Shown: one piece after another, positions 37,213-48,120 of the stretch
How the letters are laid out: every line of letters begins with the position of its first letter
Position numbering within the stretch: position 1 is the first letter of the stretch
NCBI RefSeq assembly: GCF_040813715.1
Contig: NZ_JBFOCH010000006.1
Origin: Mesorhizobium_K marinum
GTDB taxonomy: Bacteria; Pseudomonadota; Alphaproteobacteria; Rhizobiales; Rhizobiaceae
Length of the DNA: 64,000 nt
Reading direction: 5' to 3' (one strand)
The notes under the pieces: model-generated
Databases searched by the model: none
The model's input: the letters and a program-made list of their open reading frames with translations, nothing else
What the model was told of the DNA's origin: nothing
Translations under genes and position numbers: made by a program

Positions 37213-37290
37213 CAGACCGGAAATGGCCAGGAACGCAACGACGAATAGTCCCTCAAAGAGGCGCTGACCGGTCGGATAGCGCCTCTCGAG
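37213..37290. repeat. Dispersed hairpin repeat, copy 2
   Basis: GACCGGAAATGGCC, ACGAATAGTCCCTC and a hairpin with perfect arms AGAGGCGCT (37257-37265) and AGCGCCTCT (37278-37286) match the unit at 28585-28669. The gap 36972-37367 holds nothing else I recognise. Confidence 0.6.
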
Positions 37291-37367
37291 CTCTTTCAGC
37301 AGCCATTCGTTTTTGGAGGCTAGGGTCGCTCGTTCTCCAAGCTGGGCATGTGGGTTGTGCTACCGGC

Positions 37368-38120
37368 TCAGGCGCGCCTCAACCAGCCGGCGAGCTGGGA
37401 CCAGAACGTCGCGTAGTGGCGCCAAGCCATGAATTGCGGGCTTCCCCAGTGCGGCGAGCAATCCGAAGCGAAGGCCGCGACGCGCCCTTGTCCGTGCTGA
37501 CCGACAACAAGGAAAGGATCGTCGCCGACCGATAGTAAGACATCGCTGCCGGACTTGGCCTTGAACTGGTTGTAGCCGAGGAAATACGGCCATTCCCCAT
37601 CGATGCCCGCGAGGATCGCGTGGTCCTTGGCAACGGTCGGCGTAACGCCTTCCGGCTCTTCTACACGATCGTCGCCCCTGGCGATCTCGACGGGAAGGAC
37701 GTCGGCCAGGGGGGTCATCGCATAACGGCCGCGCCCCTCAAAACCAGCGAACGACATGAAGCCGCCGATCATCAGCAGGCCGCCGCCCTGGTCAACGAAC
37801 TTCGTCAGCGAGCGGAGACGGTTCGGCCGGCGCTCGCCTTTGACGAAGACCGCATGCGGCAGCAGCAGCGAATCGGCCGGCAGATCGCTGAGCACGACCA
37901 GATCGAAGCGTTCCGAGATCTCTTCCACGGAATAGGGAAAAGCCTCGACCGCTTCATGGTTGCGTAGGTAGGTAACGTCGTAACCTGCATCCTTCAGCGA
38001 ACCTAGCAGCACCGTTGCGCCTTCGTCGTAGCCCGAGGTCGTATAGGAACTCGCGCCTTTGGTGTGTATTGCGTAGCTCGTCCAGCTCTCGCCGGCGAAG
38101 AGAATGCGTTTCTTCGACAT
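37368..38120 (-). CDS. Glutamine amidotransferase-like (GATase1-like) protein
   Basis: 250 aa, resembling the DUF1355-type class I glutamine amidotransferase-like fold (KRILFAGESWTSY, GGGLLMIGGFMSFAG, SDCSPHWGS). No clear Cys nucleophile elbow is present where class I GATases have it, so catalysis may be absent or altered. Last gene of the importer/PfkB/BtpA operon. Function unknown; possibly binding or hydrolysis of the pathway compound. Confidence 0.7.
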   Translation of the reverse strand: MSKKRILFAGESWTSYAIHTKGASSYTTSGYDEGATVLLGSLKDAGYDVTYLRNHEAVEAFPYSVEEISERFDLVVLSDLPADSLLLPHAVFVKGERRPNRLRSLTKFVDQGGGLLMIGGFMSFAGFEGRGRYAMTPLADVLPVEIARGDDRVEEPEGVTPTVAKDHAILAGIDGEWPYFLGYNQFKAKSGSDVLLSVGDDPFLVVGQHGQGRVAAFASDCSPHWGSPQFMAWRHYATFWSQLAGWLRRA

Positions 38121-38179
38121 CTGGATTCCTTCTGGTTGTCGATCCTACAGATTCGGCGAATTCGCGCGGACCAGGCGAA

Positions 38180-39373
38180 CTAATGTCCCGTGGAAAGAAA
38201 ATTCTCCAGCGTTTCTGCATGGGCAACGATTTCGGTGATTCGTACGGCTTCGTTGATCTTGTGGATGCGGTTGAAGTCGCCCGGCCCGAATATGACAGTC
38301 GGGCATTTCAGATTGCGACTGATCAGCCGGCCGTCGGAGCCGGCAGGAAAGCCGCGGGGGTGCACAGCGTCCCGACCGAGCGCACGCGCAAGTTCGCGCA
38401 CGGGTCCAAGGTCCGGATCCGTCGCGAACGGATGCACGTTATGGAGCTCGCGGAACTCCATCGTGATCGCTGGAGGCTGATGCTCCCGCCATTCCTCGAC
38501 GATCGCGTCGATTTCGGCAATCAGCGCATCCTCGTCATTCGGGTGATATGTGAGGCACACCTCCATTTCGCAGTCCGGCGCGACGCTGGTGGCGCCGATG
38601 CCGCCGTGTATCCGGCCGATGTTCACAGAGGTCGCTCCAAGCAATGGATGGATAAGCCGATGCGGCATTTCCGCCCATTGCCCGAGACGCATTGCCAGGT
38701 CGATCGCGGCCTCGACCGCGCTCGCGCCCGAAGGTTTCATGTTGGCATGCGACTGCGCACCCCCGAAGGTGAAATGCATCGCGCGGCTGCCTACCTGCGC
38801 CGTCGCGATCTCGACGCTGGTCGGCTCGCAGATGATCGCGAAATCAGGAATCCGTCCGCCCGACAGCATATCGTCGACGCATGCAAGGGTACCGGTGCCG
38901 CCTCCATCTTCCTCGTCTGGGACGGAGTGTATCTCGACGTACCCCCGAAGCCTCCCGGCCGCCCTTGCGCGCGCCACCGCCGCAATCGCTCCGACAACGC
39001 CCGCCTTCATGTCCGCCGAACCGAGGCCGTTCATCCAGCCCTCGGCAATCCGCGGTTCATAAGGATCGATTTCCCACCCGGCGGTCGCCGGAACGGTGTC
39101 TACGTGGCCATTTAGAACGACAAAGGGTCTTGTTGCAGGATCGCCCCACGAACCTACCAGCGCGAACATGCCTTGCGTCGGCGTCGGCGTGCGGAATCCA
39201 TAGCGTTCTTCCAGCCTAGCCGCATCGACTGGCACGGCGCGAACGTCGTTGGCGCCCGCTTCGCGCATCAAGCGCTTCACGATCTCCTGCGCCGCGCTCT
39301 CGTTGCCGGAGAGGGAGGGCGTCGAGACCAGTTCGGCGAGGGCACCGGTGATCCAGGCTTCATCGCCGATCAT
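38180..39373 (-). CDS. M20-family metallohydrolase (ArgE/DapE-like)
   Basis: 397 aa. Zinc and catalytic motifs: NGHVDTVPA, SADMKAGV, PDEEDGGG (catalytic Glu), ICEPTS and a late His in FNRIHKINE. A dimerisation-domain insert (about 190-300) contains GGAQSHANMKP. Such enzymes cleave amide bonds of N-acyl or aminoacyl compounds. It overlaps the BtpA gene start region by 14 bp. Confidence 0.87.
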   Translation of the reverse strand: MIGDEAWITGALAELVSTPSLSGNESAAQEIVKRLMREAGANDVRAVPVDAARLEERYGFRTPTPTQGMFALVGSWGDPATRPFVVLNGHVDTVPATAGWEIDPYEPRIAEGWMNGLGSADMKAGVVGAIAAVARARAAGRLRGYVEIHSVPDEEDGGGTGTLACVDDMLSGGRIPDFAIICEPTSVEIATAQVGSRAMHFTFGGAQSHANMKPSGASAVEAAIDLAMRLGQWAEMPHRLIHPLLGATSVNIGRIHGGIGATSVAPDCEMEVCLTYHPNDEDALIAEIDAIVEEWREHQPPAITMEFRELHNVHPFATDPDLGPVRELARALGRDAVHPRGFPAGSDGRLISRNLKCPTVIFGPGDFNRIHKINEAVRITEIVAHAETLENFLSTGH

Positions 39374-40217
39374 GGGGCGATCCCGTGCGCAATGGCTTCA
39401 CGGCCTCCACGAGTGCCTTGACCCGTCCGAGTTCGACCGGGTTCCACCAAACGCCCCCTTGCTTAAGGCTCGACCCGACGATCGCCCCGTCAAGCAGCGG
39501 CAGGATCGTTGACGCGTTTCCCACGGTTGTCCCGCTGCCAGCTATCACGGGAAGGCGCGTTCCTTCGCGGATCGCCGATATCTCATCCTGGGGCACCGCT
39601 TCGCCGGTTCGGTTCCCTGTGGCGATCGCGACGTCCGCATCGTAGAATTCGACATCGCCTGCCTGTTCCCTGACCGGCCGGTCGCTGACGATTGCATGCG
39701 ACCCGTGCTTAACGTGCACGTCGGCAAAGATGGCAATATCCTCCGCTTCGATCTGCTTGCGGTAGCGAAGCGCTCTGGCGCTTTCGCCCTCAACCAAGCC
39801 CTCGTTCGAGACGTAGGCGTTGACCCATTGATTGACGCGAATGAAGCGCCCGCCGCTAGCCTTGGCGATCGCGAGCGCACCGAGCGACGCGTTGGCGAGC
39901 AGATTGATACCGACGGGCACGCCAGCGGCGTCGGCGACGCGCGCGGCGATCGCCGCCATCGCAGCGATGATTTCAGGTCCGATCTCGTTCGGCTTGAGGA
40001 ACGGGATATCGCCGTGGTTTTCGAGGATAATGCCGTCCATCCCGCCCTTTTCAAAGGCTTCTGCGTCGCGAAGCGCCCGATCGATGATTGCGATCATTGT
40101 CTCGCTGCGGTAGCGCGGCGTTCCGGGCAGTGGCGGTAGGTGGACGTCGCCGATGAGCGGAATCCTCGTGTTGAAAATCGCTTCGAGTGCGGAAGGTCGG
40201 CTGCCGGATATCTGCAT
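39360..40217 (-). CDS. BtpA/SgcQ-family TIM-barrel protein
   Basis: 285 aa from ATG 40217. Typical BtpA family: IPLIGDVHLPPLPGTPRY at the N-terminus, MDGIILENHGDIPF, RVNQWVNAYV, and GSGTTVGNASTILP near the C-terminus. The fold resembles phosphate-binding TIM barrels; the reaction is not established. Its neighbour is a sugar kinase gene, so a phosphorylated sugar or nucleoside-like substrate is plausible. Confidence 0.85.
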   Translation of the reverse strand: MQISGSRPSALEAIFNTRIPLIGDVHLPPLPGTPRYRSETMIAIIDRALRDAEAFEKGGMDGIILENHGDIPFLKPNEIGPEIIAAMAAIAARVADAAGVPVGINLLANASLGALAIAKASGGRFIRVNQWVNAYVSNEGLVEGESARALRYRKQIEAEDIAIFADVHVKHGSHAIVSDRPVREQAGDVEFYDADVAIATGNRTGEAVPQDEISAIREGTRLPVIAGSGTTVGNASTILPLLDGAIVGSSLKQGGVWWNPVELGRVKALVEAVKPLRTGSPHDRR

Positions 40218-40236
40218 CAATTCTTGTCCAGTTTGT

Positions 40237-41276
40237 TCAGTAGGAAATCGCCCGCGTCGCTGCACGGATGTCGTCGAGCCTGGCCTTGCGTTGCTCGTCG
40301 GACGGAATGCAGGTCTCGAGAGCGCCGTAGGTTTCAACCACGTAGGAAGCGGAGACCGTTCCCATGGCGGCGGCTGCGACGGCGTTTTCTCCCGCCACCA
40401 GCCCCGCCACGAAGCCGCCACAAAAGCCGTCGCCCGCTCCAGTGGTGTCAACGACGGCGGCGGCATATGCAGGAACATGTGTCAGCACACCGGTTGCGGC
40501 TTCGCAGACAAGCGCGCCGCGTTCGCCGAGCTTGGCGACCATATGGCAGCGGTGCCGCACGGCGTTTTCCTTCAGCCAGCCCTCGATGGAACCCGGGCGC
40601 CAGATGCGGGCGATCTCCATCTCGCTCGGCAGGAAAGCCGTGAGATGTTCCAGGAAATCCAAGTCGTGGTAGAGCGTGGCGTTGACGAAGCTGTCCGCGA
40701 GGATGTCCATCGTCACGATCGGCTTCTGCGGGAAGGCGGCTATCCGGTGTGCGTTCGCGACGCCGCTTTCCGGCCCTTGCGGTGCAAGATGGAACCCGAG
40801 TGCCTGCGCATGCGGACCCTTGACCGGCCCGCGTTCCGCATCGAGCCCAAGCGCGTTCGACGACGACAGCTTGGGGATCTGCTGCTTGTGGACTTCGCTT
40901 TCGTGAAGAAGCCAGAGTTCCAGCCCATTGCCTTCGCTGCGCATGATGCTGGATGCATCAATCCCGCGCGCCTCGATCTGGGTCAGCGTGTCCTTGTAGT
41001 ACGGCCGCCCGGCAACCGAGTGGATGCCGACCTCTCGCCGGCCGGCTGTCGATAGAACGACGCCCGCGAGATCGAGACCAATTCGCACTGGCGACAGATC
41101 GAGAGCCGTGGGTGATCGGGATCGATCATCATTCTCCTCCGATTCNTGGGATTCCACATATGCGCCCCGACCGCCGAGTACAACGCGCCGCCGCCACGCG
41201 AAGCCATCTTGCATGTGCCGTTGGTGAGGACGATGTCATCGATCGTCAGCCAGCCAATCGTGGTGATGTCAATCAA
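40237..41276 (-). CDS. PfkB-family carbohydrate kinase, interrupted at a contig join
   Basis: The start is TTG 41276, overlapping the preceding stop (TTGA). The N-terminal part runs IDITTIGWLTIDDIVL to AVGAHMW, then N41146 and about 113 bp of foreign IS3 sequence. The kinase resumes at VGIHSVAGRPYYKDTL and ends normally, with the PfkB signature DTTGAGDGFCGGFVAGL holding the catalytic Asp. Deleting the foreign stretch would restore an ordinary PfkB. Either the join is chimeric or part of the population carries an insertion. It is predicted to phosphorylate a sugar or nucleoside in this operon. Confidence 0.75.
41033..41145 (-). mobile_element. IS3-family OrfB 5' fragment inside the pfkB gene
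   Basis: GGAGGAGA-ATGATG, then a frame beginning MIDPDHPRLSICRQCELVSI and SRASFYRQPAGE, matches the start of IS3-family OrfB transposases. Only about 33 codons remain before kinase sequence resumes. It abuts N41146, the only N without a long flanking overlap. Confidence 0.7.
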
Positions 41277-42484
41277 CGGACGCTCCGGGATTGGTCGGAC
41301 ATGGTGCGAATGATCGGACGCAGCAGGGCCGCGTAGACCAGCGCCTTGGACAAATCGACAATATCGCGCGGATTGGCCTTGGGGAGACCCGTGTCGAAAT
41401 GGCGGTCCAGGCCGGGAAAACCGAGAAGCAGGATGTTCGGTGTCTTCAGCATCACACTGACGTCGTCGCTGCGAGAGGTGTAGCTGTTCTGCGGCTCCTG
41501 GACCTTCACCCCGCGCCTGTCGATCAGGCGGACAAGGTGACGAGCGAGACCGAGAAGATGAGGTGGCGTTACCGCGCCGCGGCCAAGGCTTGAGAATTCG
41601 CTGAGGACAGCGCCCTTTCCCAACCGCACAGTGTTGTTGTCGGTACTGCCAAGGCCGGCATTGTCGCCGGCTTGCTGCATGTCGGCTACCAAGGCGAGGT
41701 CGGGGGGCGGCAGGCGATCGATCAGGCGCGAACCGCCACGGCCGATGACCTGGTTGCCCGAACCATGCGGTCCCTCCTCCTCGTCCGGCAACGCGAGCAT
41801 GGCATCGAAGCCCGCTTCGGCCAGAACGGGAGCGGCGACGGCGAGCGCCGCGACGCCTCCTGCATTGTCGAAATGGCCGGTCCAATGCCCGTCGGCGTCT
41901 GGCGCGCAGGAGGTAACCGGCACGACACGGTCGCCGCTGACCAGCCTGAACCCCGGATTGTTTGGCCGGAAGTAGGGCCGGCCCGCTTCAGATTCGAGGA
42001 AGCCATCGGCCGCCACCATGTAGCGTGCGCATTGAAGGTCGAAACGATAGCAGAGGGCGTCGCGCCGGCCGTCCTGGGTTAGGTGATAACAGAAGGGCAC
42101 CAAAGGCTGCCGGTCGCCATCGGCCGGACCGGCAAGATAGCTGATCGTGTCCAGATGGGCGAAATACCAGAGGGGTTTGGACCCGGCAGCCGAGCCCGTC
42201 AGGATAACAGTGTTGCCCGTATTCCCATGGTTGGCGTCCAACGCAAGCCGTTTGCCGTGCGCTCCATCCCCTTCCAGCAGCTCTCTCAGCACGGGAGCCC
42301 GCATTGCGCTCGCTGCCGTCGACGGCGCCGGCGTGTCGGCAAGCACCTTGAGATAGCGGGCTATGCGCTCGCCAGTGATGTAACTGTCGACGAGTGGCCT
42401 GAGCCTCTCGATGTCGGGTTCGAGCTTGGCCAGCAGCTCAGCGAGCGGAAGCAACGAGGTCGACCGTGCATCCTGCATATTCAA
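41273..42484 (-). CDS. M20/M42-like zinc metallohydrolase
   Basis: 403 aa. Metal-site motifs WYFAHLDT, GHFDNAGGVAAL (bridging Asp context) and LPDEEEGPHGSGNQ (catalytic Glu) point to a co-catalytic zinc peptidase or amidohydrolase, nearer M42/M28 in arrangement than the operon's other M20 enzyme. No signal peptide. It overlaps the permease stop/start by 4 bp and the pfkB start by 3 bp. Confidence 0.78.
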   Translation of the reverse strand: MNMQDARSTSLLPLAELLAKLEPDIERLRPLVDSYITGERIARYLKVLADTPAPSTAASAMRAPVLRELLEGDGAHGKRLALDANHGNTGNTVILTGSAAGSKPLWYFAHLDTISYLAGPADGDRQPLVPFCYHLTQDGRRDALCYRFDLQCARYMVAADGFLESEAGRPYFRPNNPGFRLVSGDRVVPVTSCAPDADGHWTGHFDNAGGVAALAVAAPVLAEAGFDAMLALPDEEEGPHGSGNQVIGRGGSRLIDRLPPPDLALVADMQQAGDNAGLGSTDNNTVRLGKGAVLSEFSSLGRGAVTPPHLLGLARHLVRLIDRRGVKVQEPQNSYTSRSDDVSVMLKTPNILLLGFPGLDRHFDTGLPKANPRDIVDLSKALVYAALLRPIIRTMSDQSRSVR

Positions 42485-43434
42485 GCTCGGTCCGTCCTGG
42501 ACATGACATAAACGGCAACGACGATCAGCGCGCCCTTGAAGAGTTGCTGCACATAGGGATCGACGCCGGTCAGGTTGAGGATGTTTGCGAGGACGCCGAT
42601 GATGAGAGTGCCAATGAAGGTGCCTGCGACCGTACCCTTCCCGCCAAAGAGCGAGGTGCCGCCGACAACCACGGCGGCAATCGCGTCCAGTTCATAGCCT
42701 TGTCCGGCGATTGGCGTACCGATGCTGAGCTGCGATGCGTAGACGAGCCCTGCCAAGCCGGAGACGAGCCCGGAAATGACATAGACGATGACCTTGTAGG
42801 AATTGACAGGAACGCCCGACAGGCGCGCGGCCTCCTCGTTTGAACCGATGCCGTAGATGCTGCGGCCGAACGGGGTAGTCGACAGGATGACGGCGCTCAC
42901 GACGACTACCGCGATCAGGATAAGCGACGGGATCGGAATGCCGGCCACATAGCCGTTGCCAAGGCTGTAGAAGTTCTCGTTGAGGATCGGGATCGGCGTG
43001 CCGCCCGTGTAGATAAAGGCGAGCCCCCTGGCGAAGGACAGCATGCCGAGCGTCATGATGAAAGGGGGTATGCGCGCAAAGGCGACACCGATTCCGTTGA
43101 CCAGTCCAGCCAGCATGGCCGCGCCAAGCCCTAGCGGGATGGCGACCGCCATGCTGTAGTCCTCCAGCAGCCCGGCATAGAGCACGACCGAGATGCCGAG
43201 CAGCGACCCGACCGAGAGGTCGATGCCCTTGGTAAGGATCACGAAGGTCATGCCTATGGCCAATATGCCGACAATGGCCACCTGGCGCAGGATGTTAAGG
43301 AGATTGGGCAGCGTCAGAAAGCGGTCCGACAGCATCGATGCGGCGATGATCAACAGGACGAGCGCGGCAAAGACGCCTACCCGCCGCCAGATCCTAGCAA
43401 AGGAAGCCACGTTCGAGGAGAATGCTATCGTCAT
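42481..43434 (-). CDS. Rbs-type sugar ABC permease
   Basis: 317 aa, multi-TM, with LTKGIDLSVGSLLGIS and GRSIYGIGSNEEAARLSGVPV CUT2 motifs. It is the only permease in the operon, so the channel is probably a homodimer. Confidence 0.92.
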   Translation of the reverse strand: MTIAFSSNVASFARIWRRVGVFAALVLLIIAASMLSDRFLTLPNLLNILRQVAIVGILAIGMTFVILTKGIDLSVGSLLGISVVLYAGLLEDYSMAVAIPLGLGAAMLAGLVNGIGVAFARIPPFIMTLGMLSFARGLAFIYTGGTPIPILNENFYSLGNGYVAGIPIPSLILIAVVVVSAVILSTTPFGRSIYGIGSNEEAARLSGVPVNSYKVIVYVISGLVSGLAGLVYASQLSIGTPIAGQGYELDAIAAVVVGGTSLFGGKGTVAGTFIGTLIIGVLANILNLTGVDPYVQQLFKGALIVVAVYVMSRTDRA

Positions 43435-43455
43435 CGATTACCGTCCGCTCGTTGT

Positions 43456-44955
<1,500 letters not shown>

Positions 44956-44975
44956 GAGCGTTCTGTCCCCGTGGA

Positions 44976-45003
44976 GGAAGCCTGTCCGTCCAGACAGGCT
45001 TCC
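44976..45003 (-). terminator. 11-bp hairpin between SBP and ATPase genes
   Basis: GGAAGCCTGTC (44976-44986) and GACAGGCTTCC (44993-45003) pair perfectly around CGTCCA, 8 bp after the SBP stop. No U-tract; probable mRNA stabiliser or attenuator. Confidence 0.7.
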
Positions 45004-45010
45004 ACAATGC

Positions 45011-46114
45011 TCACTTCTTGCACGGATCCGGGGTCGGCTCGAAATCTCCCCAGCCCCGGCCGATCCATTCATCGGCATTGGCTGCGACCACGGTCGGGGA
45101 ATCCGGCAGCAGGAGGCGGCTGCCCGGGGCGTCATAGGCGCCAGCACCCGGGATCTCCTTGCCGGTCAGCTTATAGAGGGCGGCGCGCAGACCGATGTCG
45201 GCAATGAAGGGCGTGTAGTTGCCGTCCGCGCCGAAGGTGCCTTCCTTGACGGCCTTGAAGCCGGCGTTCGAGCCGTCGAACGTATAGTGGCGGATGCCGT
45301 CGGCGCATCGGTTGGCTCGGGCGACCGCCAGTTGGGCCCCCCAGGATGACTCCTCCGCATGGGAGAAGACGGCGTTGATGTCCGAGTGAGCCGTCAGAAA
45401 GTCTTCCATGAGCGGCACCGCCGGTTCCCGGATCCACTGTGCGTCGCCGACCGCGAGCACTTTGATGTCGGGATACTTCGCCAGCACGTTCTCCATACCC
45501 TTGTTGCGGTCGACAGCCGGCGAGGAGCCCTTGAGGCCGGTCAGGACGACGATGTTGCCCTTGCCACCCAGGTCGGCCGCCATCTTCTCGGCCACCTGCT
45601 CGGCCATCGTGACATTGCTCTGTCCGATGAAGAGCGTCTTTTCGGCGGGAACGTCTCGATCCATCACGATCAGTGGGATGCCAGCATCCGTCACGGCGCG
45701 GGCCGCGGGAACGAGCGCCGCCGATTCGACCGGGCTGAGCAGAACGGCGTCGACGCCGCGCACCAGAAGATCGCGGACGTCGTTGCTCTGCTTGGCGACG
45801 TCGACATTACCGTCGAGGACGACGAGCGAGACGTTGGGGTGGCGGCATGCCTCGGCCTGCAGCGATTCCAGCATCGACACGCGCCAGGGATGGTTGAAGG
45901 CGGTCTGCGAGAAGCCGATGGTGATGGCCTTCTCGTTTCCGTCGATGAGGACCGGACCTTCATCGAGCGGAAGGACGTCGGTGAAAGGCAACTGCTTGTA
46001 TTGAGCGAGCAATTGCTCGCAGGTTTTTCCCGAGATGGGCTGGGCATCCTGCGCATGAGCGAAGATCGGCGCAAACAGTGCGACCGACAAGCCAAGTAGT
46101 GATCTCTTCAACAT
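45011..46114 (-). CDS. Rbs-type periplasmic sugar-binding protein
   Basis: 367 aa from ATG 46114; signal peptide 1-21 (ends AHA). Type 1 binding fold: AITIGFSQTAFNHPWR, LVRGVDAVLLSPV, PLIVMDRDVPAE. First gene of the operon SBP, ATPase, permease, metallohydrolase, PfkB, BtpA, M20, GATase-like. Ligand unknown. Confidence 0.9.
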   Translation of the reverse strand: MLKRSLLGLSVALFAPIFAHAQDAQPISGKTCEQLLAQYKQLPFTDVLPLDEGPVLIDGNEKAITIGFSQTAFNHPWRVSMLESLQAEACRHPNVSLVVLDGNVDVAKQSNDVRDLLVRGVDAVLLSPVESAALVPAARAVTDAGIPLIVMDRDVPAEKTLFIGQSNVTMAEQVAEKMAADLGGKGNIVVLTGLKGSSPAVDRNKGMENVLAKYPDIKVLAVGDAQWIREPAVPLMEDFLTAHSDINAVFSHAEESSWGAQLAVARANRCADGIRHYTFDGSNAGFKAVKEGTFGADGNYTPFIADIGLRAALYKLTGKEIPGAGAYDAPGSRLLLPDSPTVVAANADEWIGRGWGDFEPTPDPCKK

Positions 46115-46359
46115 CGACAATTCCCTTTTCTGGTAGGTGGATCTCGCTGGGGACGTTGAGCGACCCTCTTGTTCTCTTGGGAGTTCCGGCATCTGTCTTG
46201 CTGCCCGGAAGCCCGGGCGGCGCTGCCTTTCATCCAATTCTGATTTGCGTTATGGCTTCCTCGAACAATCTGTCTTCGCATTCGATCGAAAGGGACGAAC
46301 CGGGTGAGGCTGGGTGCGGCGATGCAATGTTGGTTACGCCCCTTCAAATGTCATGACGT

Positions 46360-46367
46360 TCGTACGA
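46360..46367. promoter_or_regulatory. Short palindrome in divergent promoter region
   Basis: TCGTACGA lies 11 bp before the GntR-type start, near a second palindrome TCATGA (46351-46356), in the gap 46115-46377. It may be part of the GntR operator; weak evidence from position and symmetry only. Confidence 0.3.
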
Positions 46368-46377
46368 TATGTCCTAG

Positions 46378-47142
46378 ATGTGGAACAAACCGCTTCAAGA
46401 GTCCAGCCCTCTTCCGCTCTGGTTCCAGATCGCGGAGCGCTTGCGCCAAGCGATCGCCGACGGCACCTTCGCGGCCGGCGACGCCCTGCCGTCTGAAAGC
46501 CAGCTGAACGAGGTGTTCGGCATAAGCCGGGCGACGTCCCGTACCGCTTTAGACAGCCTCGAGCAGGAAGGGCTGATTGTCCGTAAATCCGGCAGGGGCT
46601 CTATCGTTCTGGCGCCGCGCGTCGAGCAGCCGGCAATGGAGATGTACGGATTCTCCGAAGACATGCGTCAGCGCGGTTTGCGGCCCTCCTACCAGACGAT
46701 CTTCGCCGGGCGCGCGCGTGCCAATGTCGAGGTGAGCGAGGCCTTGGGCATTCGTGTAAATTCGCCGATCTATCATTCCCGCCGTGTGCTGAGAGCGGAC
46801 GAACAGCCGGTCGGACTTGCACTGTCTTGGCTGCCGCTCGGCATCTTCGGCGAAGTCGCGCCGCCGACTATCGAGGAACTGAATTCCAACTCGCTTTATC
46901 GATGGCTCAACGAGAAATGCGGTGTAAAGGTCGCCGGCGCGCGCGAAACGATCGAGGCGACCCAGGCCGAAGCCGATGCCGCCGCGCAGTTGGAACTGGT
47001 CGCAGGCGCGGCGTTGCTCGTCGTCCGGCGGCGTTCGGATACCGCCGAGGGACTGCCGGTCGAATACGCCATTCTGCTCTTCCGCTCGGATCGGTATCGG
47101 CTCCACCTCGAAACCGGGTTGCTCGGTCGGGAAAGATCTTAG
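46378..47142 (+). CDS. GntR-family regulator (HutC/UTRA subfamily)
   Basis: 254 aa. N-terminal wHTH (about 12-78; RLRQAIADGTFAAGDALPSE, SRATSRTALDSLEQEGL), then a UTRA ligand domain (about 95-245; RVLRADEQPVGLALSWLP, ETIEATQAEADAA). UTRA proteins sense sugar phosphates or small amine metabolites. It is divergent from the PfkB/BtpA importer operon and so is its probable repressor. Confidence 0.88.
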   Translation: MWNKPLQESSPLPLWFQIAERLRQAIADGTFAAGDALPSESQLNEVFGISRATSRTALDSLEQEGLIVRKSGRGSIVLAPRVEQPAMEMYGFSEDMRQRGLRPSYQTIFAGRARANVEVSEALGIRVNSPIYHSRRVLRADEQPVGLALSWLPLGIFGEVAPPTIEELNSNSLYRWLNEKCGVKVAGARETIEATQAEADAAAQLELVAGAALLVVRRRSDTAEGLPVEYAILLFRSDRYRLHLETGLLGRERS

Positions 47143-47661
47143 GTGCAGTAAAGTGGCGGAAAAACAGTCGATCTGCTTCGCAAGGTCAAACCATTCAATT
47201 GATCCCGGTTCCGAATTGGAGAAGGCTGGATAGCACCAAGAATAACAACAACAGCAAAGATGCCGTGGCCAACCGTCCCGCGATTTTGCCCTGGTTCATC
47301 ACTTGGACGCGTCTACGACAAGCCCAGCAAAGGGGTCCCCCGCTTACAATCGAAATAAGTCTACGCCAATTTGAAAACCAGATCGCGGTAAAACGACCCG
47401 TGGTTCGCGAGTATCTGTCGGCATGCTTTGATCTGTGCCAACTGGGATGGGGACATGTTTGCCGCCATGCTGGGCAACCCAGCCGCCGTCGGACTGCCAG
47501 GTTTTGGGATTGATCGGCCTTGTGGGGGTTTGACGCGCCAATAGTGGCGACGCCAGCGCCTTCCCCGAAGCCTCACCATGAACACGCCAAGCTTCCCATT
47601 GGACGGTTCTGGTTGAGGCAGAGGGTGGTGAACGACAGGCCTCTCCGACATCTACCCGTGT
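47143..47661. other. Gene-poor segment left of IS3 remnant
   Basis: About 520 bp with only broken frames. A minus-strand stretch near 47361-47550 looks like degenerate coding sequence, but I cannot name it. Confidence 0.4.
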
Positions 47662-48120
47662 TGACCTGCCACTGAGTTTTTCCTCCATCTGAGATTGGAG
47701 TCCGGCCCTTGATCGAAGGACGGACTGATGAAGCGGAAGCGATTTACGGAAGAGCAGATCATTGCGGTTCTGCGCGAGCATGAGGCGGACGCGAAGGCTG
47801 GCGATCTTGCTCGCAGGCACGGGGTTTCCGAGGCGACGCTGTATAACTGGAAGGCGAAGTATGGCGGGATGGACGTATCCGACGCCAAGCGCCTGAAGGC
47901 TGTGGAAGACGAGAACGCGAAGCTGAAGAAGCTGCTGGCGGACCAGATGCTGGAGGCCGCGGCGCTGAAGGAGCCTGTCAAAAGATGGTAGGGCTCCCCG
48001 CCAAGCGCGAAGCCGTCGCGCATCTGCAGGCCGTTGTGGGCCTGTCGGAGCGGCGGGCCTGTTCCTTCGTCGGTGCGGACCGCAAGATGATCCGCTACCG
48101 ATCGTGCCGCCCGCCAGAGA
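47662..48120 (+). mobile_element. Truncated IS3-family (IS407-like) element
   Basis: The left end TGACCTGCC at 47662 resembles IS407-group termini. It is followed by OrfA (47728-47991) and the first about 45 codons of OrfB. Homology stops after RSCRPPET near 48119, so most of OrfB and the right end are lost. It is inactive as it stands. Confidence 0.8.
47728..47991 (+). CDS. IS3-family OrfA (helix-turn-helix subunit)
   Basis: 87 aa. HTH (about 1-50; KRFTEEQIIAVLREHEADA, RRHGVSEATLYNWKAKYGG) plus a C-terminal leucine-zipper-like segment (AKLKKLLADQMLEAAALKE). The usual OrfA end is present. It overlaps OrfB in a different frame, as in IS3 elements that use programmed -1 frameshifting. Confidence 0.85.
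   Translation: MKRKRFTEEQIIAVLREHEADAKAGDLARRHGVSEATLYNWKAKYGGMDVSDAKRLKAVEDENAKLKKLLADQMLEAAALKEPVKRW

Noticed and set aside
37368..38120. Active class I glutamine amidotransferase
   Set aside because: The expected Cys nucleophile elbow is not evident, so only a GATase-like fold is claimed.
47361..47651. Small minus-strand coding frame left of the IS3 remnant
   Set aside because: No recognisable domain and competing frames; most likely degenerate debris.
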